Positions 1-8,406 of a stretch of DNA of 64,000 bases are shown here, in pieces (within the stretch, counting starts at the first letter, position 1; each line of letters opens with the position of its first letter). Made by a program: the position numbers and the translations under genes. The DNA is taken from positions 124,001 through 188,000 of the forward strand of contig NZ_SBHO01000003.1 of NCBI RefSeq assembly GCF_006980705.1, written 5' to 3'. The stretch is from Tepidiphilus olei. GTDB taxonomy: Bacteria; Pseudomonadota; Gammaproteobacteria; Burkholderiales; Rhodocyclaceae. The notes under the pieces were generated by a model, which ran no database searches, had not been told where the DNA came from, and saw nothing but the letters and a program-made list of their open reading frames with translations.

Positions 1-1
1 C

Positions 2-580
2 ATTTTGCTCGACGTCGTCGCGCGGGTGGCCGAGTGCGTATTCATTCCTTTGACGGTGGGCGGGGGGGTGCGCCGCCTCGAGGACGTGCGCGCGCTGCTG
101 CTCGCCGGGGCCGACAAGGTGAGCATCAACACGGCGGCTGTGCAGCGACCCGAGCTCATCGCCGAGGCGGCCGATCGTGTCGGCTCGCAGGCCATCGTCG
201 TGGCCATCGACGCCAAGCGCGTCGCCCCCGAGCGCTGGTCGGTCTTCACCCATGGGGGGCGCGTCGACACGGGGCTCGACGCCATCGAATGGGCGCAAAA
301 GGTCTGCGCGCTCGGTGCGGGTGAGATCCTGCTCACCAGCATGGATCGCGACGGCACCAAGCAGGGGTTCGACCTCGAGCTCACCCGCGCGGTATCCGAC
401 GCCGTGCCGGTGCCGGTGATCGCGAGCGGCGGAGTGGGCACGCTGCAGCATCTGGTCGAAGGCGTCACGCAGGGGCACGCCGATGCCGTGCTCGCCGCTT
501 CCATCTTCCATTTCGGCGAATACAGCATCCGCCAGGCCAAGGAGGCGATGCAGGCGGCCGGCGTGGAGGTGCGGCTGTGA
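2..580 (+). CDS. hisF: Imidazole glycerol phosphate synthase cyclase subunit HisF, 5' end missing
   Basis: This is the cyclase half of the HisF-HisH synthase, which makes imidazole glycerol phosphate and AICAR from PRFAR in cytoplasmic histidine synthesis. About 192 codons are present and the N-terminal quarter lies outside the window. Visible TIM-barrel motifs are the phosphate-binding GGGVR near the cut end, [13 protein letters not shown] in the middle and IASGGVG near the C-terminus, all characteristic of HisF. The stop codon overlaps the GTG start of hisI by 4 bp (GTGA), so the two are translationally coupled. The frame runs open to the left edge; the TTG at position 5 is an internal codon, not a start. 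Confidence 0.96.
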   Translation: MLLDVVARVAECVFIPLTVGGGVRRLEDVRALLLAGADKVSINTAAVQRPELIAEAADRVGSQAIVVAIDAKRVAPERWSVFTHGGRVDTGLDAIEWAQKVCALGAGEILLTSMDRDGTKQGFDLELTRAVSDAVPVPVIASGGVGTLQHLVEGVTQGHADAVLAASIFHFGEYSIRQAKEAMQAAGVEVRL

Positions 581-963
581 GCGAAGACCTGTTCGATGCC
601 GTGCGCTGGGACGAAGCCGGCCTCGTACCGGCGATCGCGCAGGACGCGAGCACGGGCGAGGTGCTCATGCTCGCCTGGATGAACCGCGAAGCCCTGGCCG
701 AGACGCTCGCGCGCGGTCAGGCCGTCTACTGGTCGCGCTCGCGCGGCCGGCTATGGGCCAAAGGCGAGACTTCCGGGCACGTGCAAAAATTGGTCGAGCT
801 GCGGCTCGACTGCGATGGCGACGCGCTGCTGCTGCGCGTCGAACAAAAGGGCGGCATTGCCTGTCACACCGGACGGCGGAGTTGCTTTTACCGCGTCTGG
901 CGTGACGGAGCTTGGAAAGTCGTCGAAGCGGTGGTGAAGGATCCGAAGGAGATATACTCATGA
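577..963 (+). CDS. hisI: Phosphoribosyl-AMP cyclohydrolase
   Basis: Opens the purine ring of phosphoribosyl-AMP, the third step of histidine synthesis. The 128-residue protein has the usual length of the monofunctional enzyme. The metal-binding C-terminal motif [11 protein letters not shown] is present, along with [11 protein letters not shown] and VYWSRSR, which are conserved family blocks. Translation starts at a GTG that overlaps the hisF stop. The stop overlaps the ATG of hisE (ATGA), and an AAGGAGATAT stretch at the 3' end of this gene serves as the hisE ribosome binding site. The cyclohydrolase and pyrophosphohydrolase are separate genes here, not the fused HisIE of enterobacteria. Confidence 0.97.
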   Translation: MSEDLFDAVRWDEAGLVPAIAQDASTGEVLMLAWMNREALAETLARGQAVYWSRSRGRLWAKGETSGHVQKLVELRLDCDGDALLLRVEQKGGIACHTGRRSCFYRVWRDGAWKVVEAVVKDPKEIYS

Positions 964-1331
964 TCGACTTGGAAGTGCTACGCCGCGTCAGCCAGACGCT
1001 CGCCGAACGCAAGGCGGCCGATCCCGACCAGTCCTATGTCTCCAGCCTGTACCAAAAGGGCACGGAGGCCATCCTCAAGAAAGTGGCCGAAGAGTCCGCC
1101 GAAGTGATCATGGCGGCCAAAGACGGCGATCGGCTGCATCTGGTGTGGGAAGTCACCGACCTGTGGTTCCATACCATGGTGCTGCTCGCGCACTTCGGCC
1201 TGTCGGTCGAGGACATAGCCGCCGAATTCCGCCGTCGGGAGGGCGTCTCGGGTATCGACGAGAAACGCGCGCGCCTGGCCACGGCGGCGGAGGCCGAATC
1301 GGTGGTGATTGCCAAAGGAGGGAAAGCATGA
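960..1331 (+). CDS. hisE: Phosphoribosyl-ATP pyrophosphohydrolase
   Basis: Hydrolyses phosphoribosyl-ATP to phosphoribosyl-AMP, the second histidine step. The 123-residue protein belongs to the all-alpha MazG-like fold; the metal-binding [11 protein letters not shown] helix is visible around residue 40, followed by [16 protein letters not shown] chose the ATG at 960 because it has a strong AAGGAG box upstream and overlaps the hisI stop; a longer in-frame extension to 912 has no comparable signal. The stop overlaps the hinT start by 4 bp. The C-terminal 30 residues are Ala/Glu rich. Confidence 0.95.
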   Translation: MIDLEVLRRVSQTLAERKAADPDQSYVSSLYQKGTEAILKKVAEESAEVIMAAKDGDRLHLVWEVTDLWFHTMVLLAHFGLSVEDIAAEFRRREGVSGIDEKRARLATAAEAESVVIAKGGKA

Positions 1332-1693
1332 CGACGCAAGCCGATCCGAACTGCGTGTTCTGCAAGATCGTCGCGGGCGAGATCCCGGCGAAGAAAGTCT
1401 ATGAAGACGACGAGGTGCTGGCGTTCCACGACATCCGTCCGGTAGCGCCGGTCCATCTGCTGGTGATCCCCAAGCACCACATTCCTTCGACCAAAGAGCT
1501 CACCGACGACGACGCCGGCTGGATGGGGCGCCTGATGGTGGCCGCCACCAAGGTGGCGCTCGCGGCCGGTTGTGCCGACGGTTGGCGCACCATCATCAAC
1601 ACCGGGCGCATCGGCCGCCAGGAAGTGATGCACCTGCACGTGCATCTGCTCGGCGGGGGAAACGAGCCTCTGCCCATCATGCTCAAGCGCTGA
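1328..1693 (+). CDS. hinT: HIT-family nucleotide phosphoramidase (HinT type)
   Basis: A histidine-triad protein of 121 residues, expected to hydrolyse adenosine 5'-phosphoramidates and aminoacyl-adenylate-like compounds. It begins with [20 protein letters not shown], the Hint-branch signature with CxxC, and ends with the histidine triad HLHVHLLGG. The ATG overlaps the hisE stop by four bases, placing it as the last gene of the histidine run before tatA. A hisE-HIT-tatA order is common in Betaproteobacteria. Its physiological substrate cannot be read from the sequence. Confidence 0.94.
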   Translation: MTTQADPNCVFCKIVAGEIPAKKVYEDDEVLAFHDIRPVAPVHLLVIPKHHIPSTKELTDDDAGWMGRLMVAATKVALAAGCADGWRTIINTGRIGRQEVMHLHVHLLGGGNEPLPIMLKR

Positions 1694-1724
1694 ACCGGGA
1701 AGCGCATTCAGGAGGAAAATGATC

Positions 1725-1970
1725 ATGGGTTCATTCAGTATCTGGCACTGGCTCATCGTGCTCTTGGTCGTGGTGCTCATCTTCGGTACGAAGAAGCTGC
1801 GCAACATCGGGCAGGATCTCGGCGGCGCCGTACGTGGATTCAAGGAAGGGATGAAGAGCGCGGAGGAAGAAGAGAACGCCGCTGCTACCTCACCCAAGGC
1901 CGTGAGCGACCAGACGACGATCGAAGGCACGGTGCGGGAAAAGAGCGACGCGTCGCAGCCCCGGGCGTGA
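1725..1970 (+). CDS. tatA: Sec-independent translocase protein TatA
   Basis: Pore-forming subunit of the twin-arginine translocase in the inner membrane. The 81-residue protein has one N-terminal membrane helix (about residues 4-20), the hinge [14 protein letters not shown] and an amphipathic helix ending at FKEGMK, then a charged disordered tail. A GGAGG box at 1711-1715 is 9 bp from the ATG at 1725 but only 3 bp from an in-frame ATG at 1719. The later start is therefore preferred and gives the canonical MGSFSIWHW beginning. It lies 31 bp after hinT and 226 bp before tatB. Confidence 0.95.
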   Translation: MGSFSIWHWLIVLLVVVLIFGTKKLRNIGQDLGGAVRGFKEGMKSAEEEENAAATSPKAVSDQTTIEGTVREKSDASQPRA

Positions 1971-2196
1971 GCCCACCATCGGACGCTTCGAACCGACCTG
2001 ATTCGCGCTGGCATGCCGATGTGTTTTGGAGCGCAGATGCTCCTGGATGTCGCGCATCCCCAAGCACTGCGCCGCTGCATGGCTGCATTGCACGGTTCCC
2101 GGCGACGCGCCGGTCTAGGAGATAGGGCTCCCGCTCCGGGCGCCTTGCCCTGAAGGCGTGTGCGCCGGTTATTCATCATCCGACTGAGAGGTAGGG

Positions 2197-2763
2197 GTGT
2201 TCGACATCGGTTTCTCCGAGATGATTCTGCTCGCCGTGGTGGCGCTCATCGTCCTGGGCCCTGAGCGTCTCCCCAAAGCTGCGCGCACGGCGGGAGAACT
2301 CATCGGACGGTTGCAACGTTACGTCTCCGGCGTCAAGGCGGACATCGAGCGCGAGTTGCAGCTCGAGGAGCTGAAAAAACTCCAGTCTCAGATCGAAGCC
2401 CAGGCGCGTGAGCTGCAAGAGACGATGCGGCGGCAGGCCGAGGACGTCCAGGCGCCCCTGCGCCAGAGTCTCGAGGAGGCGCGTCAGGCGCTTGCCGTCG
2501 AGGATGGTGCCTCGTTTTCCCGTTCTGCACCGGGGCAGCGTCCGTCTGCCGAAGCGAATGAGCCGGTTGCGGGGCAGGATGCGACCACTTCGTCCGCCGA
2601 GGTGTCTGCCTCTTCGGTGTCGACGGCCGACATGGGCGCTTTGCCCGAGGAGGAGAAGCGCGAGCCTCTGGTTTCCTTCCCCGGGGCGGGCTCGGTGTCG
2701 TCGAGCACGGAGCCCGTTCCTTCGGCATCTACGCCACAGGACATCGGGAAGGCATCGTCATGA
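2197..2763 (+). CDS. tatB: Sec-independent translocase protein TatB
   Basis: Receptor-complex subunit that, with TatC, recognises folded precursors carrying RR signal peptides. The 188-residue protein starts at GTG with MFDIGFSEMILLAVVALIVL, the TatB membrane helix with its conserved Glu, followed by the GPERLP hinge. A long amphipathic helix (about residues 30-100) follows, then an Ala/Ser/Glu-rich low-complexity tail of about 85 residues that is probably disordered. The stop overlaps the tatC start (ATGA). Confidence 0.96.
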   Translation: MFDIGFSEMILLAVVALIVLGPERLPKAARTAGELIGRLQRYVSGVKADIERELQLEELKKLQSQIEAQARELQETMRRQAEDVQAPLRQSLEEARQALAVEDGASFSRSAPGQRPSAEANEPVAGQDATTSSAEVSASSVSTADMGALPEEEKREPLVSFPGAGSVSSSTEPVPSASTPQDIGKASS

Positions 2764-3551
2764 GCGAATCGACGCCCACGGAAGACAGCTTCCTGTCGCA
2801 TTTGATCGAGCTGCGTAGCCGTTTGATTCGCGCGGCCCTCGCGGTGTTGCTCGTCTTTCTTTGTCTCGTGCCCTGGGCGAGTTTCTGGTATGACCTTCTC
2901 GCCCAGCCCATGCTGGATGCTTTGCCGGCGGGTTCGACCATGATCGCCACCGGCGTCGTCACGCCGTTTTTCGTGCCGATCAAGGTGACCATTCTTCTCG
3001 CCTTTTTCGTCGCCTTGCCTTATGTGCTCTACCAGGCATGGGCTTTCGTCGCCCCAGGGCTGTATGCGCACGAGAAGCGTCTCATAGCCCCCTTGGTGAT
3101 CGCTTCCACCGTGCTCTTTCTGCTCGGCGTGGCGTTCTGCTACTTCTTCGTCTTTCGTGGCGTGTTTCGCTTCATCGCCGAGTTCGCGCCGGCGAGCGTC
3201 CAGGTGGCGCCGGACATCGAGCAGTATCTCGGCTTCGTGATGACGATGTTCGTCGCTTTCGGCGTGACGTTCGAAGTTCCTGTCGCGGTGATCCTGCTCG
3301 CCAAGGCGGGCGTGGTCGACGCCACCAAGCTCCGGCAGGCACGTCCTTATGTGATCGTCGGCGCGTTCGTCATCGCGGCGATCGTCACTCCGCCCGACGT
3401 CATCTCCCAGTTCATGCTGGCGGTGCCGATGATCTTGCTCTATGAGCTCGGTATCTTGTTCGTGCGCTGGGGCAAGCCGCGCAAGCGCGCGACAGAAGAA
3501 AGCTTGCCCTTGCCCCGTGAAGAGACCTCGCCGCAACGGACGCAGGACTGA
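2760..3551 (+). CDS. tatC: Sec-independent translocase protein TatC
   Basis: Multi-spanning core receptor of the Tat translocase. The 263-residue protein shows about six membrane helices and the conserved N-terminal SFLSHLIELRSRLIRA block that contacts the RR motif, plus FxVALPYVLYQAWAFVAPGL in the first periplasmic/second helix region. The cytoplasmic C-terminal tail (KPRKRATEESLPLPREETS) is charged. Start is the ATG overlapping tatB. Its stop codon is directly abutted by the stop codon of the opposite-strand protease gene. Confidence 0.97.
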   Translation: MSESTPTEDSFLSHLIELRSRLIRAALAVLLVFLCLVPWASFWYDLLAQPMLDALPAGSTMIATGVVTPFFVPIKVTILLAFFVALPYVLYQAWAFVAPGLYAHEKRLIAPLVIASTVLFLLGVAFCYFFVFRGVFRFIAEFAPASVQVAPDIEQYLGFVMTMFVAFGVTFEVPVAVILLAKAGVVDATKLRQARPYVIVGAFVIAAIVTPPDVISQFMLAVPMILLYELGILFVRWGKPRKRATEESLPLPREETSPQRTQD

Positions 3552-4700
3552 TCACGACCCCTGGCGTGGCCGTTCTCCCGTGACGAGGCGCACTTCGATC
3601 GTCCGTCGTTCGCGTTCGATCCGCAGCGTGATTTCCTTGCCAGGGGGGGTCGCCGCGACCATGTCGAGCACCTCGCGTACCGTGCGAGTCGGTTTGCCAT
3701 CGATGGCAAGGATGACGTCACCGGGTTTGAGGCTGGCCGCGGCGGCCGGGGAATCGGGCAAGACCGCGGCCACTAGCGCGCCTTCGCGGGTGATGATCCC
3801 CATCGCGTCGGCCAGGGTGTTCTCGAGCGGTTGCAGCTGCACCCCGACCCAGCCGCGGCGCACGTAACCGCGGGTGCTCAGTTCTGCGACCACTGGCTGA
3901 ACGATCTGCACGGGAATGGCGAACCCGATTCCCAATGACCCGCCGGTGCGCGAAAAAATGGCGGTGTTGATGCCCAGTAGGCGCCCTTGCGTGTCCACGA
4001 GCGCGCCCCCCGAGTTGCCGGGATTGATCGCCGCATCGGTTTGGATGAAATTCTCGAACGTGGACAAGCCAAGGTCGTTGCGCCCCAGTGCCGAAATGAT
4101 GCCCATCGTCACCGTTTGCCCCACGCCAAAGGGGTGTCCTACCGCGAGCACCACGTCGCCCACGTCGAAACTATCTGGCGGAGCGAAAGGAAGGGCAGGG
4201 AAGGGGCCGGAATCCTCGAGCCGCAGGATGGCGAGGTCGCTCTCCTGGTCGCGTCCGGCGACGCGTGCCGGAACACTGCGCCCGTCACCGAAGCGCGCCA
4301 GGAAACGCTCGTGTCCTTGTACGACGTGGGCGTTGGTTACGAGCACTCCGTCGTCGGTGACGATGACTGCCGAGCCCATGGCTTCGGGCAAGCGCATCGA
4401 GTCTTCGTCGGGTAGCGGAACCTCGGGGTGGCCTTCGGGCAGCTGCAAGGGTCGCGGTGTTTCGCCGTTTTCCGCCTGATTCGGCTCCATGGGCTGAAGT
4501 GAAACGACGGCGGAGGCGCCCCGGGCGGCAGCGAAGCGGTAATCTTTGGCCGCCGGCGCCGGGATGGAGGGGGCGTCGCGCTCGACGATGAGCGGGGCAC
4601 CGGTGTCGAACCACCAGTGCGGCTTGAGGTGCGCCACGACGAAGCCGGCCAGTGCGACGACGGTGACGGTTTGCGCGAAAATCTGCCATAGTTTCTTCAT
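3552..4700 (-). CDS. Membrane-anchored HtrA-type serine protease with one PDZ domain (DegS/AlgW-like)
   Basis: A 382-residue periplasmic quality-control protease. Residues about 8-24 form an uncleaved-looking N-terminal membrane helix. The trypsin-like domain holds the catalytic triad His125 (TNAHVV), Asp155 (ESDLAIL) and Ser230 (NPGNSGGAL). A single PDZ domain occupies about residues 285-372. One PDZ plus an N-terminal anchor is the DegS/AlgW architecture, a family that cleaves the anti-sigma-E factor, rather than the two-PDZ DegP. The start at 4700 (MKKLWQIF) has a GAGGA box upstream; the longer frame to 4796 runs back over the neighbouring gene. The linker at residues 70-105 is Pro/Glu rich and longer than usual. 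The substrate is not shown by the sequence. Confidence 0.9.
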   Translation of the reverse strand: MKKLWQIFAQTVTVVALAGFVVAHLKPHWWFDTGAPLIVERDAPSIPAPAAKDYRFAAARGASAVVSLQPMEPNQAENGETPRPLQLPEGHPEVPLPDEDSMRLPEAMGSAVIVTDDGVLVTNAHVVQGHERFLARFGDGRSVPARVAGRDQESDLAILRLEDSGPFPALPFAPPDSFDVGDVVLAVGHPFGVGQTVTMGIISALGRNDLGLSTFENFIQTDAAINPGNSGGALVDTQGRLLGINTAIFSRTGGSLGIGFAIPVQIVQPVVAELSTRGYVRRGWVGVQLQPLENTLADAMGIITREGALVAAVLPDSPAAAASLKPGDVILAIDGKPTRTVREVLDMVAATPPGKEITLRIERERRTIEVRLVTGERPRQGS

Positions 4701-4723
4701 CGGTTCCTCGAGGAGCGGCGAGC

Positions 4724-5470
4724 ATGCGATTGACGGATTTGGTAGAGGCCCTGGACGCTCTCTTGCAACCCGCATCGTTTCGCGATTATTGCCCAAACGG
4801 GCTGCAAGTGGAAGGACGGGCCGAAGTGGGGCGCGTGCTCTGCGGCGTGACGGCCAACCTCGAACTCATCGAATACGCGATCGCGGGCGGCTACGACGCG
4901 ATCCTGGTGCATCATGGCTTCTTCTGGCGTGGCGAGGACCCTACGCTTACCGCCTGGCGTCGTCGGCGCCTGCGGCCGCTGCTCGTGCATGAGGTGAGCC
5001 TCATCGCCTACCATTTGCCGCTCGATGCCCATCCCGAAGTCGGCAATAATGCCGTTTGGGCACGGGCGATGGGCTGGCGGGCCGAGGGGCGCTGCGGCGG
5101 GGAAGATCTCGTCTGGCTCGGTCGGCCCGAGGGGGAGACGACGCTCGCCGCGCTCGCCGAGCGCCTGAACGCCGTGCTCGATCGCACACCGCTGGTGCTG
5201 GGGGAGCCGCAACGGCGCATCGAGCGGCTCGCCTGGTGTAGCGGCGCGGCGCAGGGTGAATTCGCCGCGGCGATCGGCGAGGGGGTGGACGTCTATGTCA
5301 CTGGCGAGATCTCCGAGCCCTGCGTGCATCTGGCGCGCGATGCGGGGGTGGCCTTCATCGCCGCGGGGCACCATGCCACCGAGCGTTTCGGCGTGCAGGC
5401 GCTGGGGCGCTGGCTAGCGCAGGAGCACGGGCTCGAGGTCGACTATCACGACGTTCCCAGCCCGGTGTGA
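4724..5470 (+). CDS. Nif3-like dinuclear metal centre hexameric protein
   Basis: A 248-residue member of the NIF3/YbgI/DUF34 family, toroidal hexamers with a two-metal site. Family landmarks seen are the N-terminal LVEALDALLQPASFRDYCPNG, the metal-binding VHHGFFW near residue 67, VSLIAYHLPLDAHPEVGNN near residue 95, and the C-terminal AAGHHATERFGVQALG with a His-His-x-x-x-Glu metal site. The function of the family is unsettled; some members have been linked to GTP cyclohydrolase-like chemistry or metal handling. It is divergent from the HtrA-type protease with only 23 bp between start codons, so the two promoters must overlap neighbouring coding sequence. Confidence 0.92.
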   Translation: MRLTDLVEALDALLQPASFRDYCPNGLQVEGRAEVGRVLCGVTANLELIEYAIAGGYDAILVHHGFFWRGEDPTLTAWRRRRLRPLLVHEVSLIAYHLPLDAHPEVGNNAVWARAMGWRAEGRCGGEDLVWLGRPEGETTLAALAERLNAVLDRTPLVLGEPQRRIERLAWCSGAAQGEFAAAIGEGVDVYVTGEISEPCVHLARDAGVAFIAAGHHATERFGVQALGRWLAQEHGLEVDYHDVPSPV

Positions 5471-5535
5471 GGTCGAACTGGCGCACGTTATGCGTTAATA
5501 TGTTCTTTTTCGTCCGTCCCATCCTTTGAACGATC

Positions 5536-6114
5536 ATGGAATCATCCTCCACTGCCTCTTCACGACGGCGCATTCACCGCAGAACCATCGACATCGAAGG
5601 TTATCTGCGCGACGATGGCCTGCTCGAACTCGAAGCCACGCTCACGGACGTGAAAACGCTCGACTATCCCCTTGCCTCGGGTCTGCGCAAGGCGGGTGAA
5701 CCGATCCATCAGATGCACGTTCGCATCACGGTGGATGACGAATTCACGATCGTCGACGCCCAGGCCGAGAGTCCTTGGGTACCTTATCCTGGCACCTGCG
5801 AAGCCATCGCTCCTGCGTATCGTCGCTTGATCGGGCTCAACCTGCTGCGAGGGTTTCGCCGCGACGTCGGGGCGCTGTTTGCCGGTATCAAAGGTTGCAC
5901 CCACCTCACGGAGCTCCTCTATGCCTTGCCCACCGCGGCGATCCAGACCTGGGCCACTTTCAAGAAGCGCGAAGATGAAGGGGATAGAAAACCCTTTCAA
6001 CTTGATGGGTGCCACGCCCTCGATACGACCTCTTCCCCTGCCGTTGCCGCTTACTACCCTCGATGGTATCGACCGAGGAGGCAGGCGCAGCCTTGCTGCG
6101 AAGAAAACGGGTGA
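5536..6114 (+). CDS. DUF2889 family protein
   Basis: A 192-residue cytoplasmic-looking protein with no signal peptide or membrane helix. It matches the DUF2889 pattern: RRIHRRTIDIEGYLRDDGLLELEA at the start, HVRITVDDEFTI in the middle, FRRDVGALFAGIKGCTHLTELL, then a conserved tail KPFQLDGCHALDTT and YYPRWYR. The cysteine in KGCTH and in GCHAL are typical of the family. No biochemical role is established for the family to my knowledge. It stands alone between the Nif3-like gene and sucC, with its own short upstream region (5471-5535). Confidence 0.82.
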   Translation: MESSSTASSRRRIHRRTIDIEGYLRDDGLLELEATLTDVKTLDYPLASGLRKAGEPIHQMHVRITVDDEFTIVDAQAESPWVPYPGTCEAIAPAYRRLIGLNLLRGFRRDVGALFAGIKGCTHLTELLYALPTAAIQTWATFKKREDEGDRKPFQLDGCHALDTTSSPAVAAYYPRWYRPRRQAQPCCEENG

Positions 6115-6136
6115 AAGGAGGTCGGGGGATTGCCGT

Positions 6137-6142
6137 TATAAT
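6137..6142 (+). promoter_or_regulatory. -10-like element upstream of sucC
   Basis: A perfect TATAAT lies 145 bp upstream of the sucC ATG in the 173-bp non-coding gap after the DUF2889 gene. No convincing -35 element sits 16-18 bp upstream, so it may depend on an activator. Nothing else is recognisable in this gap. Confidence 0.35.
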
Positions 6143-6287
6143 TACATCCACCAGGCTATGGTTTTTTGCTGAGAAGGCGCTGGCGGTAGGACGGCTGCGG
6201 TTTCTTTCGGCCGTACCATCGACCGTTGCGTCATGAACGACCAAGCATTGCCCCCTGGGGCGTCGCATAAACAAGCGAAGGGTGACC

Positions 6288-7457
6288 ATGAAAATCCATG
6301 AATATCAAGCCAAGGAAGTCCTGAGAAAATTCGGCATCCGTACGCCCAAGGGCGGGCCGGCGTTTTCGGTAGAAGAAGCAATGAAGGTGGCCGAGTCGCT
6401 CGGCGGCCCCGTGTGGGTGGTGAAAGCCCAGATCCACGCCGGCGGGCGCGGCAAGGGCGGCGGCGTCAAACTCGCGCGTTCGCTCGATGAAGTGCGTCAA
6501 CACGCCTCGGCCATCCTCGGCATGCGGTTGGTCACGCACCAGACCGGACCCGAAGGCCAGATCGTCAAGCGCCTGCTCATCGAAGAAGGCGCCGACATCA
6601 AACACGAATACTACGTCTCGGTCCTCACCGACCGGGCCACGCAGAAAGTCGCCGTGCTCGCCTCCAGCGAGGGCGGCATGGAAATCGAGGAAGTCGCGGC
6701 GAAGACCCCGGAAAAAATCCTCAAGGCCTTCATCGATCCCATCGTCGGTTTCCCCGATGAAGAGGCCGAGCGGCTCGCGCGCGGCATCGGCATCCCCGAT
6801 GCGTCCGTGCCGGCGGCCGTCGATACCTTGAAGAAGCTCTACACCTGCTACATGGAGACGGATGCATCGCTTGCCGAGATCAATCCGCTCATCCTCGAGG
6901 GCGACGGCGGCATTAAGGCGCTGGATGCGAAGTTCAATTTCGACGACAACGCGCTCTTCCGTCACCCCGAGATCGTGGCCTACCGCGACCTCGACGAAGA
7001 AGACCCCGACGAGGTGGAAGCCTCCAAGTATGGGCTCTCCTACATCGCGCTCGATGGCAACATCGGCTGTCTGGTCAATGGCGCGGGACTGGCCATGGCC
7101 ACGATGGACACGATCAAGCTCTTCGGCGGCGAACCGGCCAACTTCCTCGACGTGGGCGGCGGCGCCACGACCGAAAAAGTTACCGCGGCCTTCAAGATCA
7201 TGCTGCGCAATCCCAAGGTGAAAGGGATTCTGGTCAATATCTTCGGCGGCATCATGCGCTGCGACACCATCGCCAACGGCGTGGTGGCCGCCGCGCGCGA
7301 AGTGCAGTTGAACGTGCCGCTCGTGGTGCGCATGAAGGGCACGAACGAGGACATCGGCAAGAAGATCCTCGCCGAATCCGGCCTGCCCATCATCTCCGCC
7401 GAAACGATGGCCGACGCGGCGCAAAAGATCGTCGCCGCCGTCTCTGCCGCTCATTGA
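6288..7457 (+). CDS. sucC: Succinate-CoA ligase, ADP-forming, beta subunit
   Basis: Substrate-level phosphorylation step of the TCA cycle, converting succinyl-CoA and ADP to succinate and ATP with SucD. The 389-residue protein has the usual length. It starts [16 protein letters not shown], carries the ATP-grasp [12 protein letters not shown] nucleotide motif, EINPLI in the middle, and the C-terminal CoA-ligase signature [15 protein letters not shown] and [10 protein letters not shown]. The ATG at 6288 is preferred over a GTG six bases earlier because it gives the conserved N-terminus. It is followed 27 bp later by sucD. No oxoglutarate dehydrogenase genes adjoin it here. Confidence 0.98.
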   Translation: MKIHEYQAKEVLRKFGIRTPKGGPAFSVEEAMKVAESLGGPVWVVKAQIHAGGRGKGGGVKLARSLDEVRQHASAILGMRLVTHQTGPEGQIVKRLLIEEGADIKHEYYVSVLTDRATQKVAVLASSEGGMEIEEVAAKTPEKILKAFIDPIVGFPDEEAERLARGIGIPDASVPAAVDTLKKLYTCYMETDASLAEINPLILEGDGGIKALDAKFNFDDNALFRHPEIVAYRDLDEEDPDEVEASKYGLSYIALDGNIGCLVNGAGLAMATMDTIKLFGGEPANFLDVGGGATTEKVTAAFKIMLRNPKVKGILVNIFGGIMRCDTIANGVVAAAREVQLNVPLVVRMKGTNEDIGKKILAESGLPIISAETMADAAQKIVAAVSAAH

Positions 7458-7484
7458 CCGAACCCGCCGTCAAGGAATCCACCC

Positions 7485-8378
7485 ATGTCGATCCTGATCA
7501 ACAAAGATACGAAAGTTATCACCCAGGGTATCACCGGCAAGACCGCCCAGTTCCATACCGAGAAGTGCCTCGAGTACGCCAATGGCCGCAACTGTTTCGT
7601 GGCGGGCGTCAACCCCAAGAAGGCCGGCGAGAAGATTTTCGACATTCCCATCTTCGCCTCGGTGAAAGAGGCGAAAGAGGCCACCGGCGCCACCGTGTCG
7701 GTCATCTACGTGCCGCCGGCCGGCGCGGCCGATGCCATCTGGGAAGCGGTCGAGGCTGACCTCGATCTCGTCATCTGCATCACCGAGGGCATCCCGGTGC
7801 GCGACATGCTCATCGTGCGCAACAAGATGAAGCACAAGGTCGCCGCCGGTGGCAAGGAGACCCTGCTGCTGGGGCCCAACTGTCCCGGCATCATCACGCC
7901 GGACGAACTCAAGATCGGCATCATGCCCGGTCACATCCACAAGAAAGGGCGCGTCGGTGTGGTGTCGCGCTCCGGTACGCTCACCTATGAAGCGGTGGCG
8001 CAGCTCACCGAGTTGGGGCTGGGGCAGTCGAGTGCGGTAGGCATCGGCGGCGACCCGATCAACGGGCTCAAGCACCTCGACGTGATGAAGATGTTCAACG
8101 ACGACCCCGACACCGATGCGGTCATCATGATCGGCGAGATCGGCGGTACCGACGAGGTCGACGCGGCCATGTGGTGCAAGGAGCACTTCAAAAAGCCCGT
8201 CGTGGGCTTCATCGCCGGGGTCACGGCGCCTCCGGGCAAACGCATGGGACACGCTGGTGCCATCATCTCTACCGGTGCCGAGACGGCCGAAGCCAAGCTC
8301 GAGATCATGGAAGCGTGCGGCTTCAAAGTCACGCGCAACCCGTCCGAGATGGGTAAGTTACTGAAGAGCCTGCTCTGA
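7485..8378 (+). CDS. sucD: Succinate-CoA ligase alpha subunit
   Basis: CoA-binding, phosphohistidine-carrying partner of SucC. The 297-residue protein begins MSILINKDTKVITQGITGK, has the CoA-site region VPPAGAADAIWEAVEA, the motif LLGPNCPGIITPDELKIGIM and the active-site histidine in GKRMGHAGAIIS near residue 248. Length is normal for the family. It shares an operon with sucC and is followed 28 bp later by an ornithine cyclodeaminase-family gene with its own ribosome binding site. Confidence 0.98.
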   Translation: MSILINKDTKVITQGITGKTAQFHTEKCLEYANGRNCFVAGVNPKKAGEKIFDIPIFASVKEAKEATGATVSVIYVPPAGAADAIWEAVEADLDLVICITEGIPVRDMLIVRNKMKHKVAAGGKETLLLGPNCPGIITPDELKIGIMPGHIHKKGRVGVVSRSGTLTYEAVAQLTELGLGQSSAVGIGGDPINGLKHLDVMKMFNDDPDTDAVIMIGEIGGTDEVDAAMWCKEHFKKPVVGFIAGVTAPPGKRMGHAGAIISTGAETAEAKLEIMEACGFKVTRNPSEMGKLLKSLL

Positions 8379-8406
8379 TCCCATTCCTTACGCCGAGGAG
8401 GCGATC

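Noticed and set aside
5471-5535. TAATAT near 5496 as promoter of the DUF2889 gene
   Set aside because: No -35 element at a suitable distance; evidence too weak to list.
6231-7454. 407-codon minus-strand open frame opposite sucC
   Set aside because: It mirrors the codon periodicity of sucC in high-GC DNA, its translation is His/Asp/Gly-rich with no family motif, and sucC is certain.
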